A DNA stretch of 64,000 nt. Origin: Hofstenia miamia. Taxonomy: Eukaryota; Xenacoelomorpha; Acoela. The notes under the pieces were generated by a model. That model was not told the origin of the DNA. It did not search any database and saw only the letters and a list, made by a program, of their open reading frames with translations. The position numbers and the translations under genes are program-made. Below are positions 1 to 10,086 of the stretch, in pieces. How positions within the stretch are numbered: the first letter of the stretch is position 1; every line of letters starts with the position of its first letter. The stretch spans positions 263,699-327,698 of the forward strand of contig SCFE01000041.1 in the NCBI GenBank assembly GCA_004352715.1, given 5' to 3'.

Positions 1-14
1 TTTCATACTTCTAC

Positions 15-136
15 CTTAATAGCTGTTTCAGCACATAATACGTATAAATCATGAGAGAATAACTCAGTTGAATTCATTGATAAGCGTGAATCGGCCAGCC
101 TAAGTTGCTCGAAAGCATCATCAAGTGCACTAACAT
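15..136 (-). CDS. CFAP46: CFAP46-like gene, exon 2
   Basis: Starts after a T-rich acceptor (TTTTTTTAG) and completes the split Asp codon of exon 1. It runs for 40 further codons to a GT donor (AAG|GTAGAA) at position 14. It encodes helix-rich sequence with the motif ELFSHDLYVLCAETAIK, which resembles the CFAP46 N-terminal segment ESFSPDLYVLCAEQALK. The intron between exons 1 and 2 (137-173) is only 37 nt, far shorter than the kilobase introns of the SRCIN1-like gene in this window. Reading frame and splice phases are consistent; gene identity is inferred from the N-terminus alone. Confidence 0.7.
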
Positions 137-173
137 CTAAAAAAATTTACGAATGCTTTTAAAACATAAAAAC

Positions 174-222
174 CTTGTTTCTGTTCAGCACAATTTAACA
201 GAATTCGTAATTTCTTATCCAT
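174..222 (-). CDS. CFAP46: CFAP46-like gene, exon 1 (start codon)
   Basis: First coding exon, read leftward from ATG at 222 (MDKKLRILLNCAEQKQ). It ends in phase 1 at a GT donor at 173-172. Joined to the next exon it gives an N-terminus like that of CFAP46 (TTC40), a large TPR-containing protein of the axonemal central-pair apparatus needed for ciliary beating. The match to the family is the opening MD..I...L..AE.QQD pattern followed in exon 2 by FSxDLYVLCAE. Only the N-terminus lies in the window; the rest is off the left edge. The start is 227 bp from the divergent sestrin start, so the two may share a promoter region. Confidence 0.7.
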
Positions 223-449
223 TAGCAAATTCCTCTGTCCCTTTAAAATTCTGTCACTAGGGCAATAAAAATGTAACTTATAATTTTAAAATAAATTTTT
301 AAATTTAGAGGAAAAACAAAAAAATATATAAATGTTTTTAAATATAAATTACAAATAATTTAAAAGTATAATTTTCGTTATCTATTTGTGGATTTCATCA
401 GTTCTTTGTGCATAATAGTTTTAGTAACTGCCAAATTTTATTTTAATTA
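223..449. promoter_or_regulatory. Divergent intergenic region between CFAP46-like and sestrin genes
   Basis: A 227-bp AT-rich interval separates two start codons pointing away from each other. An in-frame TAA at 444-446 directly precedes the sestrin ATG, so sestrin coding cannot extend upstream without splicing. I see no clear TATA box distinguishable from the general AT richness. A shared bidirectional promoter is an inference from spacing only. Confidence 0.4.
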
Positions 450-1397
450 ATGATTTCGTGTAGTGCAGTGTTAGATGGTGTTATCCACTCAATATTTGAG
501 TGCGACTGTTCATTTCTTCCAGCAAACTGGAAGCACTATTTGGCTATTCTTGCTGCGGCCAGACATTCACAATTAGATATCATTAACTACAATTCTGCTG
601 AATTTGTGTCAAACTATGGCGATCAGACGTGGCTTTCAAAAGGATTATCAGCGGTTCCAATAAAATTAGCGAAATTGTCTCTTCTTAATAGACTCTTAGC
701 ACATCAACCTTGGAGAATATCAACCGATATGATAAAAGACTTAACGACCAACTATCAATGGAAGCATGGTGAGCTATTACATTCTTTAATCATATTCGCA
801 ATTACGCATATGCAGGCATCCATTGCATCGTTGTCCTGCAAATCCGCATCAGACGTTACATTGAAGTATGTTGATGATTCGTTGGAGATGTCTTACATTA
901 ATTATGAGATTTTTAAAGCCAGTAGGAACAAACCCTCCACTTACAAATCTTGTGACTACAGATGGGAGCGAGATGGAGAAGCTCTCGTTTCACAACTTCT
1001 GCCTTGTTGTTGTGGTTGTTCTATTGGGGATTCCCTTGCACAGTTAATAGAAATATCATCTAAAATTCACTTGCCTGTTTGTCTATATTCATTTGCAGTC
1101 AATCAATCGCGCTTTAAACGGGCAATTTGGAATTATATTCATACATTGTATGGTATCCGATATGATGATTATGACTACGTCTCAATTAACAAATTATTAA
1201 CAATTCCATTTAAATTGCTGATTAAAACCGTGTGTTGTTATCCTGAAAAATTGAGTTCAGAAATTGTTGATAATGGTTTACAGTCTTTAAGTGAATCGGA
1301 AAGAACTGTGATCATTTTCTATATCAGTGTGGCCAGGTTGCATTCGGCATTGTTATACCTGCTTAGAAGTTTCCAAGAACATTTGTACAGCTGTTAA
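450..1397 (+). CDS. SESN: Sestrin, short intronless form
   Basis: A 315-residue open reading frame with clear sestrin signatures: AHQPW.I near residues 84-90, RWERDG near 171-176, AIWNYIH.LYGIRYDDYDY at 225-243, IKTVCCYPEK at 258-267 and ARLHSALLYLLR at 295-306. Sestrins restrain mTORC1 through GATOR2 and carry an N-terminal alkylhydroperoxidase-like fold. Vertebrate forms are about 450-490 residues; this one begins close to the conserved helical core and has shorter linkers. The Asp pair matching the GATOR2-contact pair of human SESN2 (D406/D407) is kept at 239-240. The residues matching the peroxidase Cys125, Tyr127 and His132 are Gln41, Asp43 and Asn48, and the leucine-pocket Arg390 and Trp444 positions are Lys223 and Leu277. 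The start is the first ATG after an in-frame stop. No intron is needed, so a retrocopy is possible, but the frame is fully open. Confidence 0.93.
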   Translation: MISCSAVLDGVIHSIFECDCSFLPANWKHYLAILAAARHSQLDIINYNSAEFVSNYGDQTWLSKGLSAVPIKLAKLSLLNRLLAHQPWRISTDMIKDLTTNYQWKHGELLHSLIIFAITHMQASIASLSCKSASDVTLKYVDDSLEMSYINYEIFKASRNKPSTYKSCDYRWERDGEALVSQLLPCCCGCSIGDSLAQLIEISSKIHLPVCLYSFAVNQSRFKRAIWNYIHTLYGIRYDDYDYVSINKLLTIPFKLLIKTVCCYPEKLSSEIVDNGLQSLSESERTVIIFYISVARLHSALLYLLRSFQEHLYSC

Positions 1398-2209
1398 TAT
1401 TCATTTTCTAATTGATTGAATTTTTGTAGCTTAGTGTATTTTCGAATTTTACTGAATTTTCCGAGTTTCATTTTGAAAATTGAATTTCGAATGGATTTAT
1501 AAACCCAATATTTAATTATTTTTATTATTAACTTAGTTATATAATTTGTTTTCATTATTATTTGATCAGTCTTTTGAAGTGCGGCATTGATATTTAAGCA
1601 TTTAGTAAAATTATGAATGTATTGGCATGTGACTAATCATTTTTGGTTTAAATTGGCGGTCATAGAATATTTGCTGTGTTAAGTATTCATCAAAAGAAAC
1701 GATTGGTTGCTAACAAATTACTAATCTACTTCCCTTGATTAATGCTGATCTCGATTTTTGGAAATATTGCCCTAATCGTCAAATAAGCCAAAAATATTTT
1801 GATTTTCCTTAGGACCTCGTTAAAGTTCGTGAATATTTGTGTAAAGCCCCGTTTACTCTGGTTCAACTAGAGGAATTCGTCAAGCAAATTCAATAGCGCA
1901 TTATTTAAGGCCATTGTTTTTCAAAAAGGTCAACTTGATCTGGCTACATGCTTGAGGATGGATAAATTTAATGTATGCAAATAGTATTCATAGTTATTAT
2001 TGTACAAAATGTTCTGTTGGTACACATGATAATTTTAAATTACATTTATGTCTACGTCTATATCCATATGTGAAATTTTACGAAATTGCGTTAAGTACAC
2101 GTGAATCTTTTACAATTTCCTAACTGCAAAATCAGCTCGTTGATAATCTGTAATACAGTAGGGTTTTCTGTATTAAATAAGCTATCAGGAACTTTTATGA
2201 AACGTCATA
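1398..2209. other. AT-rich intergenic DNA
   Basis: Follows the sestrin stop codon. No open frame, inverted repeat or recognisable repeat is seen. Confidence 0.6.
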
Positions 2210-2938
2210 TGATAAACCAGGGCTGTACTCCTACGTATTTAAAAAGGGGAGGGCTCTTATCTTGAGTTGTGCAAGGTGGTAGGTATAATAATAATAATAA
2301 TAATAAATGACTTTATTTAGCCGCTGAAGGCTTACACAACAAAAAAAATAAAAAACAAGTCAAGTTTTACGGCAGCGAGGACAGTCACAGGAGATGAAAT
2401 AGGAGCAAATGGAAGAGTACGCGAAGTCGGAGAAGGGCTCAGCAAAGAGGAAACCCATCAAAGATTTCTTGAAGCTCGGTGGTGGGGAAAAGAAATCAAT
2501 CGCTGTTGGAGGGTTGCGAGTCAAGATGTAATTAGCAGCAGTACAAGCACGATTGAAAAACGAGTGAAGGGTGCGATGTTTCTTTGTACGACGAATGGAG
2601 AAGGTGACAACATCATCAGAGCGAGTGCAGCAGGAATTGGAGAACTTAATGAAATCAAAAGGATCAAGATCCAATTTGCGAGTCAGTAGTAGATTGAACA
2701 GAAGGAGATCACAGGCATGGAAGTAGAGTGACAGCGGGAGAGTGGAGAATTTCAGCAGAGCGTCTTTATAGTCCAAAGAGGAAATCCATTTGAAAGCGCG
2801 TTTGACCATATTTTCTATTCTCTACAAATACAATCCAAAACTCGAATACTAATATAAATTTCACAAGGGGGCTGCGCCCCTCAATCTGATTTAACAAGGT
2901 GGGCTGAACACACCCTCGAGTACACCCCTGTGATAAAC
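2210..2938. mobile_element. Short hAT-like nonautonomous element (copy A) with 8-bp TSD, interrupted by a LINE
   Basis: The element lies at 2218-2930. Its ends are CAGGGCTGTACTC and GAGTACACCCCTG, a 13-bp terminal inverted repeat with one mismatch. It is flanked by the exact 8-bp duplication TGATAAAC (2210-2217 and 2931-2938). CAGGG ends with 8-bp duplications are typical of hAT elements. It encodes no transposase. A second copy at 48168-48375 shares the ends and subterminal sequence but lacks the LINE, so about 540 bp of the interior here is a later insertion. Confidence 0.85.
2266..2804 (-). mobile_element. 5'-truncated LINE fragment inside hAT copy A
   Basis: On the minus strand a 149-residue frame (2360-2809) contains the stretches YKDALLKFSTLPLSLYFHACDLLLFN, in part, and PPTAIDFFSP, both shared with the longer LINE copy at 3.75-5.6 kb. 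It is the part downstream of the reverse transcriptase domain plus the 3' tail, which ends in (TTA)n followed by a conserved terminal sequence (GCAAGGTGG on + at about 2268). Similarity to the second copy stops near 2804, where hAT sequence resumes, as expected for 5' truncation on insertion. Confidence 0.75.
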
Positions 2939-3751
2939 CTAAGGCACACGTAACTGAACTGGGCTGATGGTTTGTTCAAAATTTTATCTCAGAAAATTAT
3001 TGCGTCCAAAAAGTGAAAAATAAGATAGTATGCGAGATTCTTTGTTCAGATTAAAGCTGGGTGCTCGTCGCTGGAAAATTTAGACGGCTGGTCCGATTGA
3101 TAAAAAACGTCATAAAAAGAGAACCGTACTTAATGTTTTTTGTGTTTCATTTTTTATGGCCTTTATTAATTTTTAGTTTAGGTTTTGTCTCATTAATCAG
3201 ATTACCTGCAAACGCATGATGAACCTTTTTGCAGATAGATAGTTTCACAATAGTGCTTGCATCATATTGAGATTTTACAGGGCTTATAGTATTGCTATAT
3301 GTCGCTCAGCCGGCTGCGCCACCGCCAATAGTAGTCGGCTGATGGCGGCACCCACCTCTAGTTCAGATAAATGTTTACAAATAAATAATATAATTTATCT
3401 GAATGGTGTCAATAAATTCACAAAACACATATATACAGATCGCAAACATTACAAAAACAAATCTTCCAGGCTATGTATAAATTAAATATTACTATTTTAA
3501 TATCGAGCTATAATATAGTTATTGTTATAAAATTGGTATCCTAGCTATGATTTATCAGAAATATATTTTAAATGCTTTTTTAAAGGAGTTTAATTTTTCA
3601 ATATTTTAAATTTGCTTAGGTAGCCAGTTCCATGTTCGCATGGCGAAATTAATGACGATTTCTTTATACGTTTTTCTTATATTTAACACATGTAAAAAGT
3701 TTTGATCTTGAATTATGTTTATGAGGAAACCATGCTATTGCAATCTCATTG
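2939..3751. other. Intergenic DNA between transposons
   Basis: No supported gene. The 72-codon frame at 3267-3485 overlaps a GC-richer patch around 3305-3360 with partial self-complementarity, probably a repeat remnant. Confidence 0.5.
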
Positions 3752-5645
3752 CAAGGTGGTAGGTATAATAATAATAATAATAATCAATGACTTTATTTAG
3801 CCGCTGAAGGCATACACAACAAGAAAATAAAAACAAGTCAAGTTTTACGGCAGCGAGGACAGTCACAGGAGATGAATAGGAGCAAATGGACCAGTAGGCG
3901 AAGTTGGAAAAGGGCTCAGCAAAGAGGAAATTCATCAAAGATTTCTTGAAGCTTGGTGACGGGGAAAAGAAATCAATTGCTGTTGGAGGGTTGAGAGTCA
4001 AGATGTAATTAGCAGCAGTGGGAAGCTCGATTGAAAAACGAGTGAAGGGTGCGATGTTTCTTGGGACGACGAATGGAGAAAGTGACATCATCAGAGCGAG
4101 TGGGGTGGGAATTAGAGAACTTAATTAAATCAAAAGTATCAAGATCCAATTTGCGAGTGGGCAGTCGATTAAACAGGAGGAGGTCACAGGCATGGAAGTA
4201 GAGTGACAGCGGGAGAGTGGAGAATTTGAAAAGGGCGTCTTTGTATGGCAAGGGATCCATTTGAAGGCACGCTTCTGGAAACGTTCCATAGAGTGGAACA
4301 AGGAACGGGAAGGAAACCAACAGGAAGATGCATAGAGAAGAATGGCGCGAGGAATGGACTTGACCAAAGAGAGTTCCACAGCAGAAGTTGAATTAAAGGG
4401 AACTTTGCGGAAGATGGCAAAGAGTGAGGAATTAGCCTTGCGGAGACGTAAGGACACTTGACCAGACCAATTTAAGTTATCAGAAAGTTGAACTCCAAGA
4501 TGAGTATGGTGAGGGTAAAAGTTCACAGGAAGAGGAAGATCAGAAGGGGGAGATACAGAAACGGAAATACCACATGTCTTGGTTGGACTAAAATCAAGAT
4601 GGTTAACGGAAGACCAAGTGGCCAAATGTTCAAGATCAGAGGCAAAATAACTACCAAAGTTGAAATTCGCAGTGTCATCAACGTACAGTACACAGGATGA
4701 TTTGAGGACAGATTGAGGGAGGTCGTTGATAGAAGAAAACAGCAAACACAGAACCTTGAGGAGCACCACTAGACACAAGAGCAGGAGAGGAAATAGACGA
4801 GTTGATTTTGACACATTGACGACGATTGGACAGGTAAGACTGAAAGAGTTCGATAAAATCAGCATCAAAGCCAAATAAAGATAATTTATCAAGAAGGATA
4901 GAACTAGGGAGCCGATCAAAAGCTTTAGAAATGTCAAGAAAGATAATGCAACCAGGATCATTGCGATCAGAGTGGAAATAGCAGTTTTCAATCAAAGTGA
5001 GCAAGTTATTGATGGTAGAACGACCCGGAAGGTTACCATGCTGAGAAGAGGTGACGAATTTTAGGGAACACATAACGAAAGACAAGACGCTCAAAGATTA
5101 TTGACAGCCGAGAAAGAATAGCTATTGGACGATAAGAAGTGACTTGAGAGGAGGGAAGCTGATTGGATTTTAATAGTGGAGAGATCCAAGATGTTTTCCA
5201 GCAAGGCGGAAAACGCTTAGAGGAGCAAATGTAGGAGAAGAAATGCTTTAAATGGATGGAAAGAGTTGAGGAAGTTTCATGGATAAAAAAGGATGGGACG
5301 CCATCAGGATAGCAAGGACCAGACAGTAAGGGATGAGAAATAGAAAGGGAGAGAAATACGCTTTTCCGACGACGTGGAACAAAGGATGAAATAACTTGGT
5401 GAAGGAAGGTGTACCAGTCATCAGCAGAGAAAGAGTCATTAAAAATGGGGAACGAAGAAGAGAGAGCAGCATTTAGAGATACAAAGTCACTGTTAGATCG
5501 AGTATATTTAGGAGTGGTAGGACAAGCAGATGGGGTAATAGAATTGAAAGACAGGCTGAAGTGAACAAATGAGTGATCAGACAGTATCTGATTAGCTTGA
5601 GGAATGTCAACAGGATGTTCAATATAAATAGTTGTTTTGGAAAGA
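3752..5645 (-). mobile_element. Degenerate non-LTR retrotransposon (LINE), partial endonuclease plus reverse transcriptase
   Basis: Read leftward, successive frames give the end of an endonuclease domain (SDHSFVHF, near 5560), a connector, the RT start SYRPIAILSRLS (near 5110-5145), FLDISKAFDRL (near 4920), SSGAPQGSV (near 4760), the catalytic YVDD box (LYVDDTANF, near 4680), and the C-terminal SRSLFHSMERFQKRAFKWI (near 4280). It ends in a (TTA)n tail at 3765-3783. The layout fits a Jockey/CR1-type element. At least three frameshifts break the ORF, so this copy is inactive. It lacks a full endonuclease and ORF1 and is 5'-truncated near 5645. It shares its 3' 540 bp and terminal sequence with the copy at 2266-2804. 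Confidence 0.88.
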
Positions 5646-5981
5646 GAATTGACTTAGAGGTATAATGCTTATTTTTCGATGTGTTTTTTGTTGAGATATT
5701 TAATGCCCGGTTTAATTGAATTTCAAGTTTTTTTATAGCACATCGCTTATGTCAGTAAATAAATTGTTTCCGTAATTAAGGTGACTCATATTGAAAGCTT
5801 GGAAGTATTGAATTATCGAATAGGGTGGTAACTGCCTAACTACTAGTGTCATAATTTTATACCTATAGCTAATTTTCTACCTATTAAATTGATGTTAGAG
5901 TTGAACTATAACTTTGAGCCAATCATTAACAAGTTCTATCTTATCTCCGTTTTTTAATCGTCAATGCTGAGCCCGACCAGT
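5646..5981. other. Intergenic DNA
   Basis: AT-rich sequence between the LINE and the mariner-like element. No feature seen. Confidence 0.5.
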
Positions 5982-7237
5982 AATAGCCGGATTTTAAAAG
6001 CTAATAACTTTGTTATTAAGAATGATACAGTTGTATTGAACATTATTATAACGCATACATGTTAGCATTTACCATACAAATATAGTTACTTTTTCATTGA
6101 TTTTTCATAATGGATTGTGATATGGAGCAAAACGTTATGATTACCGTTTGGTACTTGAATGATCATTCTTATGTAAGTGCAGTCAGAAAATTTCATTCAT
6201 TCTTTAGAAAGACAAACGCAAAGATACGCTGACAATTTGCGAACATCCGGCAGTATCTTTCTACCAAAACAAGGTCCTCAAGTTACCGCGACTGGTGACG
6301 AAAACACTGACAAGGTGAATACTTTTTTCAAGGACCATCAACACCAATCGACGCGTGGAGCATCTACGGAACTCAATGTCAGCCAGTCATCGATTGTTCG
6401 AATCCTAAAAGCAAGCAACTTTCACCCATACAAGATGATGATAGTCCAGCAACTAACTGAAAAAGACATGGCCCATCGAAAAGTATTTGCTGAATCTGAA
6501 TTGCAACTTCTGCAAGAGGATCCTGAATCATTCAATTTGTTCATGTCATCTGATGAAGGCAATTTCTACCTAAACGGTGTCGTGAATCGCCATAATTGCC
6601 GCTATTGGTCAGACCGCAATCCAAATTGACACCAAGAGTTACCTCTGAAAAGCCTGAAGGTTGTTGTGTGGGCAGCTATATGGAAGGGAGGTGTCGTTGG
6701 TCCATTCTTCTTTGAAGACAATGTCAATGGTTCCAATTATCTAAACATGCTGAAGCAATGTCTAATTCCTTATCTTCGTCTTAAACATGTCCTACGGAAA
6801 GTCAGGTTTCAACAAGATGGTGCACCACCACATTGGTGCCGAAGTGTAAGAGAATTCCTGGGTAACACTTTCACTCAAGGTTGGATTGGTCGAGGTTCAG
6901 AGACAGTGCCATGGCATGTTAGAAGTCCGGACCTTAGTCCCTGTGATTTCTTTCTTTAGTGAAAAATCAAGAATGAAGTGTACAAAACCCAGTCATGCTC
7001 TATCGATCAACTGAAGGAAACCATCAGCGCAGCTGTAGCCAATATTGACTTGGAAATGCTGCAGCAGGTTCTGAATAATTACATTAAGCGATTGGAGAAG
7101 TGCGTCCTCATCAAAGGTGCCCATGTTGAACTTTGATAACAGAATTGTGAATGCTTATCATTGCGTTATGTAATACATATGTTTTTTGTGTCGATCTTTT
7201 GTATCTATAAACGACAGCTATTTAAAATCCGGCTATT
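5982..7237 (+). mobile_element. Mariner/IS630-superfamily transposon, dead copy
   Basis: Bounded by a perfect 17-bp inverted repeat: AATAGCCGGATTTTAAA at 5982-5998 and its complement at 7221-7237. Between them lies a broken transposase gene. The outer right flank (GTGAATCACCCTG) resembles a mariner end too, so the true end may lie slightly further out. I do not see a clean TA duplication. Confidence 0.82.
6110..7136 (+). pseudogene. Mariner-like transposase pseudogene
   Basis: Reading begins at ATG 6110 (MDCDMEQNVMITVWYLNDHS), shifts frame near 6210, and continues in the frame of 6177. An HTH-like stretch (GASTELNVSQSSIVRILKAS) is followed by the three acidic-motif blocks of the IS630-Tc1-mariner DDE/D domain: SSDEGNFYLNG...RYW (near 6550), FQQDGAPPHW (near 6815) and W..RSPDLSPCDFFL (near 6915-6956). 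The gap between the second Asp and the Asp of CDFF is 42 residues, longer than the 34 of classic mariners. A TGA at 6627-6629 and a TAG at 6957-6959 interrupt the frame; the natural stop is TGA 7134-7136. The copy is therefore inactive. Confidence 0.85.
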
Positions 7238-8260
7238 GCCGTGAATCACCCTGTAGTATCAAAATAAAATACATTAGTAAGTCTACATGTTAAAGGTCGG
7301 GCTAGGATTTTCATTTGTATAGGAATAACAAGTTAGTAAGATTCGAAATTCTAATTAGCAATTATACAAATTTAGCAATTAAAAATATATGTGAGCTCAG
7401 AACTGAGTCCAATAAATTAAAATAAAGTTATAATTTCTTATTTTTTCGATAAAATTCAAATTTGTATTTTGAATTCAATGTTTGAATTTCACTCTTCTAC
7501 ATTAAATGTATTACATCTTTTCACCATTAATAGAAATTTTTTGATGCTGACAAATCATTTAACGTTTGTTTTGTATATACCTTAACACTCTGACTTTGCG
7601 CATGTGTTTGGAATTTCTTTGCACATATCAAGAAACAGTCAAAGTTCTTTGTTGCTTTCATAGGCTCAAAACCTTATAAATACCTGAACATTAGGTATGG
7701 AGAGCATTTAAATTTTTTCAAAAATTCGAAATCTTCAAAGAAAAATTGTCAATCTCTTCAACAACCTTAGCCACAGGAATACGCTTTAATACAGGGTGAT
7801 CGAAAAAAATGGTGATTTATTTTACAATAAAATTTTACAATGAGAGTTTAATTTACCTTATCATCAGCATTCAACAGGCAACGCAAATAAAATTTAATCA
7901 ACATTCAATAGCCAATCAATTGTAAGATTTCATCGATGTTATAAGTATGTATATAAAAATATTCATTAAGTTTAATTTCTTTCAAGAATATCAATGCCTC
8001 AGCTTACGTAAAATCAACGTTATTTCATTTGTACCAAATATTTAGGGAAAATACTGAAAATATTCTAGGTACTTTTCCTAAATGTTTTAAGAGTGATGTT
8101 TTAAAATGATGATTTTTGAATATATAGTCATTCATTGATTGGCCAATGCTCAATTAACTAAGAGAAATGGGATATTAACTTCATTGCCGAGACTTAATAG
8201 ATTATAAAGTATCTCTGATGATTGAGGAATTGTTACAATCATTGTGATAAAACTATGCCA
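7238..8260. other. AT-rich intergenic DNA
   Basis: No supported gene. The sequence ACAGGGTGATCGAAAAAAAT near 7793 looks like a mariner/Tc end, but no partner was found. Confidence 0.5.
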
Positions 8261-8417
8261 CAGGTGGGACCAGAAATTTTTGTTAGGAGGTGCGTGCAGG
8301 TATTATAGTTTTTTAAAACAAATCTTGTTGTAAATAAATAATATAGAATGCAAAAAATTTTTGTAAACGTACAAAATTGTGCGGGTGGCCACCTCGCCGC
8401 TTCTGAATCCGTCATTG
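8261..8417. mobile_element. Tip100/hAT-like MITE remnant
   Basis: Left end CAGGTGGGACCAGAAATTTT and right end TTCTGAATCCGTCATTG are imperfectly complementary, in the style of CAGTGGCGGATCCAG hAT ends. A related left end lies at 57575-57650 (GGCGGATCCAGCAATTTTTG, then GGGGCGTGCTTAGG). No target duplication is recognisable. Confidence 0.45.
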
Positions 8418-9637
8418 TTTTAAGTTTAGCTCATAATATCAAAATTGATAATTATTGGTAATTTTTTATTCTATTTTCTCTTATATTTGTAGGAATTTAA
8501 ATCTGTTTTTCTCTAAGGAATCTTTTAAAATTCATTTATTTCACAACATGCATCTATAGATTATTCTAGATATTATCATCCGTATTTTAGTGAAGAAATT
8601 GCAATTGTACCAATGTTTCAATATAATGATGTGGAAAAGAAGATTCATAGAGCAAAGTTCTGGTACTACATCTCTGAAGGTATAGCTGAATTTCCGATAA
8701 ATGACTATACCTGAGTTCAAATAACTGACGTATGATGAAAGTTTTTTTTAGCGGAAATTAGTAATAGTGGTAGCCTGCAATTCTCGTATAATGATTTTAA
8801 TCTTTTTTAACATCTTGTTTGAAGAACCCTCTTCTGATGGCTAATCAAATTCACTGAATCAAAATTGATTCTCCTTCCTATTATGATGCAATCGAATTTT
8901 TGCATATTTTTGGAAATACTTTGGGAATTAGAAAAAGATAAGTAGAAATGGGTTACAGAAATATCAAAGACATTTGTGTAGTTAATTATTTCATTGGTAA
9001 CTTTATAAATTAATTTTTTCTATTAATATATGTCATTTGTTTATTTATTTAAATATTAGATTGTTATGAAGAGCATAAATTTAAATTTTAGTCAACAAAA
9101 ACTGATTAAAAAAGTTTTAAGATGTTTGTAGTTGACTGCCACATGCTTTCTGTTACAACTTCCACGGCGGAGCCAAAATCACATTTACAATTTGAATCTT
9201 TACAAAATAATTTGGGTCTGAATGCTTATGGTTTATATTAAAGCACAGGATAAGATTGCATAAATATATTCGAACTAGAGTTTTTTTACAAAAATAACAT
9301 AATACACACAAAATTATTTAAACATTAAAGTATCATAAAAACAATAAAAACTCAATACGAAACTTTAAAACTAATTATAATCCATTACCATTAGGATTTA
9401 GAATTTCCTAATTTTTTCCTTAAATCAGTTAGTGTTCTTCCACCTTAGCAAATTATAAAGTGACTCACGAAGTCGTCACGCCGGTCTAAAAGTGACCGCA
9501 ATATGAAGCAACCCATGTGCAAAGGTGATCAGTTTCCTATCCTTCCTTGCAACAGGCTAAAGGACCTCAGTCATTCTCCCAATACTTCTTCAATGAGATT
9601 ATGAAGATCTCATTTTATTCTATAAACAGTTAAATGA

Positions 9638-9642
<5 letters not shown>
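8418..9642. other. AT-rich intergenic DNA
   Basis: No open frame, repeat or recognisable motif was supported here. Confidence 0.5.

Positions 9643-9676
<34 letters not shown>
9643..9676. repeat. (TA)n microsatellite
   Basis: Uninterrupted TA dinucleotides leading into the duplicated block at 9671. Confidence 0.9.
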
Positions 9677-9678
<2 letters not shown>

Positions 9679-10085
9679 TATATATGTATATATCTATAAA
9701 TATTTTTATGAAGTTTTTGAAAATATACTTACCTAAAGAAACTAATATACCTTAACACATACCATGGTTTTATTTTGGTAGTTACCATCATTATGTTATG
9801 ATTTGCATTATAAAATTAATTTTTATACTATTATTACTACTAAATAGACTTAACTGATATCGCAAGTTCCAACAGTACTTATTAGTTTTTGAAATTGGAA
9901 CCCTCAATTATTACAACTTCAAGTTATCAGAGCACAAAGAAGGCAGTCTGAGGCTGAAGGTCCTTTTCTCATTAGGGTTTTGCCATCATGGCCTATAATT
10001 TTTCGTGCCCTGTATATAATTTTGATTCATCGTTCTGCCAGTGAACTTAAAATTTTAGTCAGATGTTCATACGATCTCTTCACTA
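9671..10085 (+). repeat. 415-bp near-identical direct duplicate, copy 1
   Basis: Matches 12333-12747 at a constant offset of 2662 bp with no indels and a single mismatch seen (CTATAAAT versus CTATATAT). It stops exactly at the single N at 10086. It has no coding potential. The abrupt end at an N suggests an unmerged contig overlap. Confidence 0.9.
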
Positions 10086-10086
10086 N

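Noticed and set aside
4488-4700. 70-codon + strand frame
   Set aside because: Opposite strand of the LINE reverse transcriptase.
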